In this document: piece by piece, positions 52,460 to 61,229 of the stretch | Numbering within the stretch: the first letter of the stretch is position 1 | Layout of the letters: every line of letters starts with the position of its first letter | Origin: Phyllobacterium sophorae | GTDB lineage: Bacteria; Pseudomonadota; Alphaproteobacteria; Rhizobiales; Rhizobiaceae | DNA length: 64,000 nt | Direction: 5' to 3' | NCBI RefSeq assembly: GCF_003010965.1 | Contig: NZ_PGGM01000006.1 | Span: 186,001 to 250,000 of the forward strand | Position numbers and translations under genes: made by a program | Notes under the pieces: generated by a model | The model's input: the letters and a program-made list of their open reading frames with translations, nothing else | What the model was told of the DNA's origin: nothing | The model's database searches: none

Positions 52460-53587
52460 ATGGCTATGTATTTATCTTGCCGACTACAAAATCATATTCG
52501 TGCAGCGATATACGTATGCATTTTAAGCATACTATCAGTGTTACATGGCAACAGCGCTTTTGCTGGTGAATTCAGGCGCCTATATTCATTTGGTGACAGC
52601 TATACGGATATTTCCAATAACGGTCCCGGCACCGCCACCTACCCCTCTAAACACGAAGCGCTGTCGAAGTTCTCTTCAAAAAGTTACTACCCACTTTCTT
52701 ACTCTCTTTTTAGCGCTCTCGGTCTAACCGATAGCGAAGCTTATTTCGGTTATGGTCAAAGCGGAGCAACCGCTCAAGAAATAATCGATCGAGGCTCGCT
52801 TAAGGGACAAGTAAGCGCGGCAATAAAGACGATAGATGTTTCCACAGAAAAGAAATTTGACAGCCAGGATGTGATCATCATCAATATCGGCATCAATGAC
52901 GCAGACATTTTCCGCAAAAAATATGACAAAAATACAGCCGCGGACCAGCCCGCCAAGGATGGTTATGAAACCGCGGCAAGCGCTGCCGCGCAGGTGAAAC
53001 TCCTTGTCGAAAAGGGCGCCAAAAACATAGTCTTCTCAGGGTTCAGCTCGGTTGGCTTTGTGAAGAAGTATTTTGAGAGCAAAAATTTAGCACAAGTAAA
53101 TCTTTTCGCCGCGTCTTATTATTCCGGATTACAGAAAGAGCTCGCCCCGTTAACTAAGGATGGTGCACGGATTTTTCTCGTCAATATTGATAGTGTATAC
53201 GCGCGCGTCGGAGAAAAGCTCTCGGCATACGGCTTCAAGACCTATAACCGGCCTCCAGATTTACCCGATGGCGCTGCTCAATCATGGCAATCGGAAACGA
53301 TCTTGAGTGACTCACTTCATCCGTCCACAGGCGGGTTCAAATTAGTGGCAAATTATATGGCCAGATTTCTTAACAATCCCGGCAATGTCCAATACGGCAG
53401 TACATTGATCCTTCGTAGCGAAGATCTGAAAGGTTATGTATCCAATTTGGGCTCGATCTTGGTCCATCAGGAAACGGCCACGAAATTTGACGCCGACATC
53501 GACGGCAGTGGACTCGTGACCTCGGTGGGATCAGGCCCAATTTCGCCCGTCTCTCCTGTAACAAACTTCGTGCAACATATACAGTGA
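52460..53587 (+). CDS. Secreted GDSL (SGNH) esterase/lipase
   Basis: A 375-aa exported hydrolase. The signal peptide (about 1-35, ending NSAFAG) precedes the SGNH blocks: YSFGDSYTD with the catalytic Ser, the block II glycine in YGQSGAT, the GINDAD (GxND) block and SDSLHPS supplying Asp and His. This is the phospholipase/thermolabile-hemolysin-like branch. The last 70 residues form a separate beta-rich, Gly/Ser/Pro-rich tail with no barrel. The gene is visibly richer in A and T than its neighbours, which suggests acquisition. GGAGG precedes the ATG. Confidence 0.88.
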   Translation: MAMYLSCRLQNHIRAAIYVCILSILSVLHGNSAFAGEFRRLYSFGDSYTDISNNGPGTATYPSKHEALSKFSSKSYYPLSYSLFSALGLTDSEAYFGYGQSGATAQEIIDRGSLKGQVSAAIKTIDVSTEKKFDSQDVIIINIGINDADIFRKKYDKNTAADQPAKDGYETAASAAAQVKLLVEKGAKNIVFSGFSSVGFVKKYFESKNLAQVNLFAASYYSGLQKELAPLTKDGARIFLVNIDSVYARVGEKLSAYGFKTYNRPPDLPDGAAQSWQSETILSDSLHPSTGGFKLVANYMARFLNNPGNVQYGSTLILRSEDLKGYVSNLGSILVHQETATKFDADIDGSGLVTSVGSGPISPVSPVTNFVQHIQ

Positions 53588-53650
53588 TCAAACCCACTGC
53601 ACCGTGCCGGAGCGGTTCGCTGCATGTCTATGTTATCCAGCGCATAACGT

Positions 53651-54502
53651 TCACAGGGAATTCAGGACTTTTCGGATTGCCTCTGCAACGCCGAGACTGC
53701 GCGCCGCCTCGTCGTAATTCCCGTCCTCATCGTGCCACGATGCTGAAAGGCAGGCGTGCGCCATGCCGAAGCCGAGTATGGTTCTGATATCTCGGTTGAA
53801 TGCCTCTGAGAACGTCCGCGCCATCGAAGCGATGCGGCTTTCGCTGGCGCGCAGATCGTCGCGGTCCAGCGGATTGTAGAACATGTTGGCAGCGTCATAC
53901 ATCGGATCGCCGATCAGGCCCTTCGGATCCAGCACCAGCCAGCCGCGCATCCCGTGCAACACGTTCTCATGGTGCAGGTCGCCATGCAACGGCTGAACGT
54001 CCCGTTGATTGTTCAACAACCTGTCAGCAAGTTCTGCCGCTTCGGCAAACTGGCTTTGCACGCCGCGATTCCGGTCCGCCTCGGCCTTCTTGAACAGGCT
54101 GGCGAACATCGTTCGCAATGGTATGAGATCCGGCGGCACCGGGCGGCCGGCTTGTTTGGACTGCAATAGTTTAAGGAAGACGTCGACGAAGATTTGCGTC
54201 GCTGCGTCGTCGCCATGTTCGTTGAGGTGATCGAGCAGCGTGCGCTCACCCGCATATTCAAGCAGCAGATTGTTGTGCGACTGCGCGAGCAGGCGGATAC
54301 AGCCATTGCCCTCGTGCCATTCGAGATAGTGCGTGCCTCCCAGTTCTTCGCGCATGCCGAGCGGCGTCAGATGCTTGATCACAGCGGCTTCACCGTTTTC
54401 GAGCCGCACCTTGACGATGCGGCTGGTGACCGTTTCGGCCATCAGTTCGGGCGAGGAGACTTTCCACTCGGGCGGGAAAGTCTCCGTTATCGCATCAAGC
54501 AT
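53651..54502 (-). CDS. APH(6)/hydroxyurea phosphotransferase-like kinase
   Basis: A 283-aa protein of the aminoglycoside 6-kinase/hydroxyurea kinase family. Kinase features are [11 protein letters not shown] (nucleotide lysine), the hinge [15 protein letters not shown], the catalytic loop [13 protein letters not shown] and the metal motif [20 protein letters not shown]. The kinase motifs are intact. Chromosomal copies next to argC, as here, may serve metabolism rather than resistance; substrate is not decided by sequence. It overlaps the end of argC by 8 bp, so it is translated from the argC transcript. Confidence 0.82.
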   Translation of the reverse strand: MLDAITETFPPEWKVSSPELMAETVTSRIVKVRLENGEAAVIKHLTPLGMREELGGTHYLEWHEGNGCIRLLAQSHNNLLLEYAGERTLLDHLNEHGDDAATQIFVDVFLKLLQSKQAGRPVPPDLIPLRTMFASLFKKAEADRNRGVQSQFAEAAELADRLLNNQRDVQPLHGDLHHENVLHGMRGWLVLDPKGLIGDPMYDAANMFYNPLDRDDLRASESRIASMARTFSEAFNRDIRTILGFGMAHACLSASWHDEDGNYDEAARSLGVAEAIRKVLNSL

Positions 54503-55430
54503 TGCCCAGCATCAAATCAAGGTTCTGCACCGCAGCACCCGACGCACCCTTGCCGAGATTGTCGAGGAGCGCGACCAGATTGACCTGGCCTTGACCCTCG
54601 GTGCCGAAGACGTAGAGCTTCATGATGTCGGTGTCGCGCAGCTCTTCCGGATCGAGGCGTGGCAACATGGCGCTTTCGGCCAGCGGCACCACCTGCACGA
54701 TGTTCTGGCCCTCATAATGCGCGCTCAATGCGGCATGGATATCCTGCATCGACGCATTGCCGTTGAGGTCATCGGTAAACACCGGAACCTGCACGATCAT
54801 GCCTTGCGGGAAACGGCCGACACTTGGGCTAAAGATCGGCTTGCGTTCGAGATGTCCATGCGTCTGCAGTTCCGGCACATGTTTGTGCTTCAGCGGCATC
54901 GCATAGAGGAAATGATTGGCGGCGATGTGGTCCGGACTGTCCGGGTTTTCCATCTGCGCGATCATCTGCTTGCCGCCGCCGGTATAGCCGGAGACTGCAT
55001 TGACCGTGACCGGATAATTGCCAGGCAAGATTCCCGCGTCGCGTAATGGCCGAACCAGGGAAATCGCGCCAGTCGGATAGCAGCCGGGATTGGCGACGAG
55101 CCGCGCATCGATGATCTTCCGCCGCTGGGCACGGTCGAGTTCGGCAAAGCCATAAGCCCAGTCCGGATGTACGCGGTGCGCCGTCGAAGTGTCGATGATT
55201 TTCGTTGAATTATGACCTTCTAGAATTGACACTGCTTCTTTCGACGCATCGTCCGGCAGGCAGAGAATGGCAACATCCGCTTCCTTCAGGAAGTCGGAGC
55301 GCAAATCCTTGTTGCGCCGCTCGGCTTCAGGAATGGAAAGGACTTCGAGATCGCCGCGGTTGGCTAACCGCGTCCGGATCTGCAGACCAGTGGTGCCGTG
55401 TTCGCCGTCGATGAAGATTTTCGGTTTCAT
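54495..55430 (-). CDS. argC: N-acetyl-gamma-glutamyl-phosphate reductase (short type)
   Basis: A 311-aa arginine-biosynthesis enzyme of the short ArgC class. It starts [16 protein letters not shown] (NADP loop) and carries the catalytic cysteine in [10 protein letters not shown] and the conserved [11 protein letters not shown]. It reduces N-acetylglutamyl phosphate to the semialdehyde. It lies downstream of the agmatinase gene in the conserved rplM-rpsI-agmatinase-argC series on the minus strand. Confidence 0.95.
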   Translation of the reverse strand: MKPKIFIDGEHGTTGLQIRTRLANRGDLEVLSIPEAERRNKDLRSDFLKEADVAILCLPDDASKEAVSILEGHNSTKIIDTSTAHRVHPDWAYGFAELDRAQRRKIIDARLVANPGCYPTGAISLVRPLRDAGILPGNYPVTVNAVSGYTGGGKQMIAQMENPDSPDHIAANHFLYAMPLKHKHVPELQTHGHLERKPIFSPSVGRFPQGMIVQVPVFTDDLNGNASMQDIHAALSAHYEGQNIVQVVPLAESAMLPRLDPEELRDTDIMKLYVFGTEGQGQVNLVALLDNLGKGASGAAVQNLDLMLGNA

Positions 55431-55490
55431 GAGGATATCCTTGGGAAGCTTGAAATTCAGATAGTTGGCGTGGGAACCCGATTCAATGTC

Positions 55491-56444
55491 TCAGCTTCGT
55501 CGAGCCTTCTTTTCTGCAAGGATACCAAGGTAATACATCGCGATTGTGGCACCTGCGATCGCGGTCACGTCCGCATGGTCATAGGCAGGCGCAACTTCAA
55601 CCACATCGGCGCCGACGATGTTGAGGTCCGTCAGATGCCGCAGCACGGAAAGGATTTTTGCCGAAGACGGGCCGCCGGCGACAGGTGTTCCCGTACCCGG
55701 TGCGAAGGCGGGATCGAGGCAATCGATATCGAACGTCAGGTAAACCGGTCTGCCTGCGGTGCGCGCGATGATCTGCTTGGCGATCTCCGCCGCTGACATT
55801 TCCTCGACCTCGTAGCCGTAGACGATCTTCAACCCGCAATCGTCCGGCGCATGGGTGCGGATGCCAACCTGGATCGAGTGGGAGGGGTCGATAACGCCGT
55901 CACGTGCCGCACGCCCGACGAAGGAGCCATGATCAATGCGCTTGCCATCGTCGTACCAGGTATCCTGATGCGCATCGAACTGCACGAGCGCCACCGGTCC
56001 GTGCTTGGCGGCATGCGCCTTGAGGATCGGCCAGGTGACGAAATGATCGCCGCCGAGCGACAGCAGAAACGCGCCGGATTTGATGATCTTCGCCGCTTCG
56101 CGCTCGATCGTAGCAGGTGTCTTTTGATGATTGCCATAGTCGAGCAGGCAATCGCCATAGTCGATCACCGCGAGATCGGCAAAGAGATCGCGCTGGAACG
56201 GATATTGCGGATCATTGTCGAAGATCGCCGAAGCGCGCCGTATCGCCTGCGGGCCAAACCGCGCGCCGGGCCGGTTGGAAACCGCGGCATCGAACGGGAT
56301 TCCCCAGACGACCGCCTCGGCCCCATTGAGATTTTTCGTATAGCGCCTGCGCATGAAGGAGAGGGCGCCCGCATGGGTCGGATCAGTCGCCGCGCTGGTC
56401 AATGTTCGCGCTGTGAAGGCGTGGTCGATGGACTTCGATGGCAT
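55491..56444 (-). CDS. speB: Agmatinase (ureohydrolase family)
   Basis: A 317-aa dinuclear manganese hydrolase that turns agmatine into putrescine and urea. Metal ligands are in SLGGDHF, FDAHQDTW and FDIDCLDPAFAPGTGTP. The N-terminal VVWGIPFDAAVSNRPGARFGP is characteristic of the ureohydrolase family. Other guanidino substrates cannot be excluded from sequence. It is followed by argC after 60 bp. Confidence 0.9.
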   Translation of the reverse strand: MPSKSIDHAFTARTLTSAATDPTHAGALSFMRRRYTKNLNGAEAVVWGIPFDAAVSNRPGARFGPQAIRRASAIFDNDPQYPFQRDLFADLAVIDYGDCLLDYGNHQKTPATIEREAAKIIKSGAFLLSLGGDHFVTWPILKAHAAKHGPVALVQFDAHQDTWYDDGKRIDHGSFVGRAARDGVIDPSHSIQVGIRTHAPDDCGLKIVYGYEVEEMSAAEIAKQIIARTAGRPVYLTFDIDCLDPAFAPGTGTPVAGGPSSAKILSVLRHLTDLNIVGADVVEVAPAYDHADVTAIAGATIAMYYLGILAEKKARRS

Positions 56445-56485
56445 CGGGTTCTAGGCTCCGAGGGGTGTTTGATGCACGACATTTA

Positions 56486-56504
56486 TCTCCCCATCAAGGG
56501 GAGA
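56486..56504. repeat. Short palindromic intergenic element
   Basis: TCTCCCC (56486-56492) and GGGGAGA (56498-56504) flank a 5-base loop. This short CCCC/GGGG palindrome is of a kind scattered between genes in Rhizobiales. It lies between the agmatinase start and the rpsI terminator. Confidence 0.5.
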
Positions 56505-56544
56505 GATAGGCGGCGAAGCTATCGCAAACTTGTATCGGCGCAAC

Positions 56545-56568
56545 AAAAAAGCGGACCCAAGGGCCCGC
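56545..56568 (-). terminator. Rho-independent terminator of the rplM-rpsI operon
   Basis: A GC-rich hairpin at 56551-56568 (one G-U pair on the minus-strand RNA) is followed in the minus direction by six T (A-run 56545-56550), about 30 bp after the rpsI stop. Confidence 0.8.
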
Positions 56569-56597
56569 TTTTTGTTCTTGTCCAATTGAGGCGCGAA

Positions 56598-57074
56598 TTA
56601 ACGCTTCGAGAACTGGAACGAACGACGGGCCTTGGCCTTGCCGTACTTCTTGCGTTCGACAACGCGGCTGTCGCGTGTCAGGAAGCCGCCCTTCTTCAGA
56701 ACGCCGCGCAGTGCAGGTTCGAAATAGGTGAGGGCCTTGGAGATGCCGTGACGAACGGCACCAGCCTGACCGGACAGACCACCACCGGCAACGGTAGCGA
56801 TGATGTCGTACTGTCCGGCGCGGTTGGCAGCCACGATCGGCTGCTGCAGGATCATCTGCAGAACCGGACGGGCGAAATACTTGCCGTATTCCTTGTCGTT
56901 GACGACAATCTTGCCGGAACCTGGCTTGATCCAGACGCGGGCGACCGCGTCCTTGCGCTTGCCGGTTGCATAGGCACGGCCTTTGGCGTCAAGCTTCTGG
57001 ACGTGAACCGGCGCAGCAGCCTGCGTCGTTGCGGCAACAGTGCCGAGGTCTGCGAGCGAGTTGAGCTCAGCCAT
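56598..57074 (-). CDS. rpsI: 30S ribosomal protein S9
   Basis: A 158-aa ribosomal protein with the alphaproteobacterial N-terminal extension (about 30 residues rich in alanine) before the core [21 protein letters not shown]. The basic C-terminus [17 protein letters not shown] reaches the P-site tRNA in the ribosome. It follows rplM by 2 bp. Confidence 0.97.
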   Translation of the reverse strand: MAELNSLADLGTVAATTQAAAPVHVQKLDAKGRAYATGKRKDAVARVWIKPGSGKIVVNDKEYGKYFARPVLQMILQQPIVAANRAGQYDIIATVAGGGLSGQAGAVRHGISKALTYFEPALRGVLKKGGFLTRDSRVVERKKYGKAKARRSFQFSKR

Positions 57075-57076
57075 TC

Positions 57077-57541
57077 TTATGCGCTCCTTTTGTTCTTGGC
57101 ATTCAGCGCGCCGACGTCGAGGACTTCGGGGGACTGAGCTTCATGCGGGTGGTTGGAACCAGCGTAAACGCGCAGGTTCTTCATCTGGCGACGGCCGAGC
57201 GGGCCACGGGGAACCATGCGCTCTACAGCCTTTTCAACGACGCGTTCCGGGAAACGGCCTTCGAGCAGCTGGCGGGCAGTGCGTTCCTTGATGCCGCCGG
57301 GATGGCCGGTGTGCCAGTAATAAACCTTGTCGGTAAACTTCTTACCGGTAAAGGCAACCTTGTCGGCATTGATGATGATGACATTGTCGCCATCGTCTAC
57401 GTGCGGGGTGAAGGTTGCTTTGTGCTTGCCGCGCAGGATATTGGCGACGATGGTAGCGAGGCGACCGACGACGAGACCTTCGGCGTCAATCAGGATCCAC
57501 TTTTTCGTCACTTCTGCCGGCTTCTGAGAGAAGGTAGCCAT
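57077..57541 (-). CDS. rplM: 50S ribosomal protein L13
   Basis: A 154-aa ribosomal protein. Family sequence runs from [20 protein letters not shown] through [20 protein letters not shown] to [20 protein letters not shown]. The start at 57541 (MATFSQKP) has AAGGA upstream; a 7-residue upstream extension is not family sequence. First gene of the rplM-rpsI operon. Confidence 0.97.
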   Translation of the reverse strand: MATFSQKPAEVTKKWILIDAEGLVVGRLATIVANILRGKHKATFTPHVDDGDNVIIINADKVAFTGKKFTDKVYYWHTGHPGGIKERTARQLLEGRFPERVVEKAVERMVPRGPLGRRQMKNLRVYAGSNHPHEAQSPEVLDVGALNAKNKRSA

Positions 57542-57866
57542 TGTGTTCGTCCTTGAGATCATCCTTCACGAAGGAAGGCTTTTCTTGTTGCTTGGGTTAA
57601 GCAGATCGATGAAATCCGCATAACAATGAAAAACGGCGGGAAGTCCCACCGCAGTCGAGGGTTTCAATAAAGGGCTATGGCGCTCGCGTCAAGTGGTGGA
57701 TATTTGGTGATGGTATAAATATAGCAACAAAAACAAGTGGTTATGGAAAAGGTATCATATTACCACATCATTCTCCAGCTGCTTGGCGCGTGCCGGTGCG
57801 GTAAAAGACTGTTTGTAGCACCCTGACAGTGGCAATGCCCGACGGCTTCGAAGGGCGCTGGACAAT
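57542..57866. other. Intergenic region between rplM and the GNAT gene
   Basis: About 325 bp with no gene. It contains the rplM promoter (57664-57692) and, around 57720-57775, an AT-rich stretch with the imperfect palindrome GGTATCATATTACC. The GNAT gene ends at 57867. Confidence 0.5.
57664..57692 (-). promoter_or_regulatory. Sigma-70-type promoter of rplM-rpsI
   Basis: On the minus strand TTGACG (57692-57687) and TATTGA (57669-57664) are 17 bp apart, a near-consensus vegetative promoter about 120 bp upstream of rplM. Confidence 0.6.
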
Positions 57867-58403
57867 TCAAAGTGCCCTGTACATGAGCGTGGTAGAATCG
57901 AGATTGCCCTGAAACGGATCGCGGCAATATCCAGGAATGATGCCGGCCGTCTTGTAGCCCAGTGAGGCATAAAGCGGTTCGGCTTTGTCCCCGGTCCGCG
58001 TGTCCAGCGTGAGCAGGCTTCTTCCGCGTTCCCCTGCTTGCCGCTCGAGTTCGGCCATGAGCGCCTTCGCTAACCCCAGGCGCCGGAAATCAGGATGCAC
58101 CAGCAATTTGCGCACTTCCGCCCGATGGGGCTGATTGGGCGGCGTGTCGTAATCAAGTTGGCCAGATCCCGCAATCCTTCCATCCCGGTGCACGACGAGC
58201 AGCAGCCGCACACCACGCTGCACTGCCGGAAGCACATTATCGATCCAGAATGCCTCGCTTTCTTCTTGCGGGAACGGCAGCACAAATCCGATGCTGGCCC
58301 CGTCATGGACGCATGCATGCAACAGCGCGCCAAGTTCGCGGACATTGTGGGCGACATCGTCGGCCCAGAAGATCGAAATGGTGGTTTGTGGGTCAGTCGA
58401 CAT
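57867..58403 (-). CDS. GNAT-family N-acetyltransferase
   Basis: A 178-aa acetyltransferase. The acetyl-CoA motif A is VRKLLVHPDFRRLGLAKALMAELERQAGERG, followed by LLTLDTRTGDKAEPLYASLGYKTAGIIPGY. The substrate is unknown. It starts 6 bp after the stop of the XRE/cupin regulator gene, suggesting co-transcription and a functional link. Confidence 0.88.
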   Translation of the reverse strand: MSTDPQTTISIFWADDVAHNVRELGALLHACVHDGASIGFVLPFPQEESEAFWIDNVLPAVQRGVRLLLVVHRDGRIAGSGQLDYDTPPNQPHRAEVRKLLVHPDFRRLGLAKALMAELERQAGERGRSLLTLDTRTGDKAEPLYASLGYKTAGIIPGYCRDPFQGNLDSTTLMYRAL

Positions 58404-58409
58404 GGTTCC

Positions 58410-58982
58410 TCACACGATAAGGAGAATGTATTTGGCCGCGCAATGCTCGGGAGTTTCGAATGAACTGGCGTCAAAGAGTTGGTAGCGCAGGCAGTCGCCG
58501 GGCAGCAGCTCATGAGATTGGTCGCCGATACTCACTCGCAACTGTCCCGCTGTCAGGATGAGATGGTGTTCGAGACCCTGCCGTGGCGGGTGCTCATAGG
58601 TGATGCGCGTACCGGGTTCGAGTTCGCATTCAAGGACTTCGCCAGCCAGTGATTGGGCGGGGGCCGACACGGAACGCCGGCGGAATCCGGTCTCCGGATC
58701 CGTCCATACGGGCTGGGTGTCGCGGCGGAGAAGCGGCGCAAAGCTGTCTTCAACCATGTGCATCAGCCGCGACATGGTCATGCCGTGGGTGGCGCACAAT
58801 TTGCCAAGAACGCTCGCTGTCGGGCTCACCTCAGCGTTCTCGAGCCGGGAAAGGGTGGCGCGGCTCACATCGCTGCGCCTTGCAAGCTCGTCCAAAGCCC
58901 AGCCACGCTCAACACGCAACGCTCTGAGCCGCTGCGCGATCCGCTGGTCCATTCCGCCATCATCTGCGAGAAGATTTTCCAT
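58410..58982 (-). CDS. XRE-family regulator with cupin sensor domain
   Basis: A 190-aa regulator. The Cro-type helix-turn-helix lies at about 12-68 (LRALRVERGWALDELARRSDVSRATLSRLENAEVSPTASVLGKL) and a small cupin domain at about 110-185 (GTRITYEHPPRQGLEHHLILTAGQLRVSIG). ATG 58982 is preferred; an upstream in-frame ATG at 59018 lies in AT-rich palindromic DNA (GAGAAAATGTCTC near 58987) that could be its own operator. It probably controls the downstream GNAT gene. Confidence 0.85.
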   Translation of the reverse strand: MENLLADDGGMDQRIAQRLRALRVERGWALDELARRSDVSRATLSRLENAEVSPTASVLGKLCATHGMTMSRLMHMVEDSFAPLLRRDTQPVWTDPETGFRRRSVSAPAQSLAGEVLECELEPGTRITYEHPPRQGLEHHLILTAGQLRVSIGDQSHELLPGDCLRYQLFDASSFETPEHCAAKYILLIV

Positions 58983-59072
58983 ATGTGAGAAAATGTCTCG
59001 TATATGGGAATATGTCAAGGTCCGACAATGGCAGGATGCCGGTCGTCACCTTGCCCCAACCCACTAAGGCTT

Positions 59073-61034
59073 TTAGTGTTCGCTCGCGTGGGAGGCGTGG
59101 GCAGTTATGATGGCATCCGCTTCCTTGCCGTACAACTCCTCGAAATGATCGAAGGCCTTGGAGTAAGTGCCGATGCCCTGCGTTGCGGAGCGCAGTGAAC
59201 GCGCCAGTTCGTCCAGAACGCTGCCGGGAACGAGAGCCCGGAAAATATCCCATCCTTTGGCAGTTTCGTCCCGGTCGAAGCCGAGTACCTGACCTTTGAA
59301 TGCCGAAACGATCGGCACAAGATTGCCGGAATAGATGGATGGGATGTGGAACTCGACCCGGAATATCGGCTGCATCAGCACCGACGAGGATTGGGCGAGC
59401 GCATCACGGACCCCCATTTTGCCCGCTGCCCGAAATGCGAATTCAGAACTGTCGACGGAATGATGCTGGCCGTCCGTCAGCGTGACGCCGACATCGATCA
59501 CACGCAGCCCCAACGGGCCTCGTTCCATCGCTTCGCGCGCACCGGCCTCGACCGCAGGTATGAAGTTCCGCGGAACGGCACCGCCCTTGACTGTCTCGGC
59601 AAAGGTAAAGCCGTCGCCGCGCCCATTCGGATGAACGCTGAGTTTGACGTCAGCAAATTGGCCGGCGCCGCCAGTCTGCTTGCGATGCCGGTAGTGGACA
59701 TCCGATGACTTCGCGATTGTTTCCCGGTAGACCGGACTGGGTTGCCGGTCCGTCACCTCGACGTGGAAAACTTCGGACAATGTCTTGCAAACATCGCGCA
59801 GGTGCACAGGCCCTTGAGCACAGATCAATTGAGCGCCGGTCCCTTCTTCCTGCATGACCTTGAGGCCCCGATCCGTCTCGGCGAGCTTCGCCAGCGTTTC
59901 GGAAAGTTTGGTTTCATCGCGCTCGCTGCTGGGCACCAATATCCTTTCAAGCATCGGCGTCGGGGGCGCAATCCAATCGGGCGCCGCCATGGTGGTTTCG
60001 GACGTGAGCAGGGATGGGACCGGCAAGTGGTCGGACTTGACGGTGGCGAATACATCGCCGGGTGAACCTACGCCCGCGGGTATCGGCTTGCCGTTTCCCG
60101 GGTCCTGTACCGGGCCCAGCCGGGCACCGCCCAAGAGCGCCCCCTGTTTCAACCCTTCGCCGAGGGCCCGGACCAATACTGTTTTGCCTACATTTTGGCG
60201 ATGATAGGCGTGAAAGCTGACGGCCGCCAATGCACTTGCCCCAGCAGTGCCCGTGGCGGCGAGGCGGTTTCGAAGGGTCTCGACCGGAGGCGCTTCGTGG
60301 CGCAGGGCTTTCATCAACCGCATGATGCCATTGCTATGACTTGCTGCCCCGACGAGAACCGGGATGATCTTGTTCTCTCTGAGAACCCGCGACGAGATCG
60401 CATAGATGGCATCGTTTGCCGGTTCGCGGTCTTCTATAAGTTCCTCCAGCAGCCAGTCGTCGAATTCGGAAAGATGCTCCAGGAGCGCCGCGCGGGCCTC
60501 ATGTTCACGCTCGATGACATCTTTGGGAATCTCGATCAGCGATGATGTCTGGCCTTCGCGGTAGCGCCAGGCGCGCTCGGAAATCAGGTCGCAGCTGCCA
60601 ACAATCTTGTCACCCTCGCGGATGGGAATCTGCCGAAGCAGCAGCGTGTGGCTGGCGTAGTCCTGAAGAGCAGCGATGACGTCCCGAAGCCGGCCCCTCG
60701 GCTCATCCATGCGGTTGACGAAGAGGATGCATGGTGTCCCGGAGGCTTCGATGACCCGCAAATACGGCGCAGCGAGAACGGCCTCTTCCGGGGCAGGCGA
60801 TACGCATAGGATACAGGCGTCGCTGGCAAGCAGTGCATGCTGCGCGTGTGCCAAGGCTTCGCCCGATCCTGGCGCATCCAACGCGCACCAGGTTTCGTTT
60901 CCGAATTCGAATTCCGTAAGGCCCAACCCATATGGTGAGACGGATTTTCGTGGTGGCCCTTCGAGCGAGCCAAGCTTTTCGACGAGTGTCGATTTTCCGG
61001 TTTGCGAAGGTCCGAGTACGGTAAAGCAGCGCAT
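59073..61034 (-). CDS. Elongation factor G-like GTPase (EF-G paralog) with altered G motifs
   Basis: A 653-aa protein with the domain order of EF-G, about 40 residues shorter. The P-loop LGPSQTGKSTL is intact. The switch I region is very short with no RGITI motif, and switch II reads DAPGS (residues 53-57) where EF-G has DTPGH, so the catalytic histidine is missing. G4 is NRMD (107-110). Domains II-V are present (FVEVTDRQPSPVYRETI, then KGGAVPRNFIPAVEAGAREAM and the C-terminal RSATQGIGTYSKAFDHFEEL). Canonical translocation is unlikely; a regulatory or ribosome-rescue role is inferred. ATG 61034 follows GGGAGGA. Confidence 0.87.
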   Translation of the reverse strand: MRCFTVLGPSQTGKSTLVEKLGSLEGPPRKSVSPYGLGLTEFEFGNETWCALDAPGSGEALAHAQHALLASDACILCVSPAPEEAVLAAPYLRVIEASGTPCILFVNRMDEPRGRLRDVIAALQDYASHTLLLRQIPIREGDKIVGSCDLISERAWRYREGQTSSLIEIPKDVIEREHEARAALLEHLSEFDDWLLEELIEDREPANDAIYAISSRVLRENKIIPVLVGAASHSNGIMRLMKALRHEAPPVETLRNRLAATGTAGASALAAVSFHAYHRQNVGKTVLVRALGEGLKQGALLGGARLGPVQDPGNGKPIPAGVGSPGDVFATVKSDHLPVPSLLTSETTMAAPDWIAPPTPMLERILVPSSERDETKLSETLAKLAETDRGLKVMQEEGTGAQLICAQGPVHLRDVCKTLSEVFHVEVTDRQPSPVYRETIAKSSDVHYRHRKQTGGAGQFADVKLSVHPNGRGDGFTFAETVKGGAVPRNFIPAVEAGAREAMERGPLGLRVIDVGVTLTDGQHHSVDSSEFAFRAAGKMGVRDALAQSSSVLMQPIFRVEFHIPSIYSGNLVPIVSAFKGQVLGFDRDETAKGWDIFRALVPGSVLDELARSLRSATQGIGTYSKAFDHFEELYGKEADAIITAHASHASEH

Positions 61035-61229
61035 GGCGTTCCTCCCTCTGCCACGAACACAAATCTCCAGTACCAACATGCCCTAGACCGGCGCGAAGCG
61101 CCAGAGATGGCTTATTTTTCTTCGGAAATTCACGACAACTGTTCGATCCGTTACTCCAGAGTGCGGTAATGCATCTGCGGTATAGCTGCGGTAAGATATC
61201 GATCGGAGTCTGTCGCACTCCGGGGAAAG

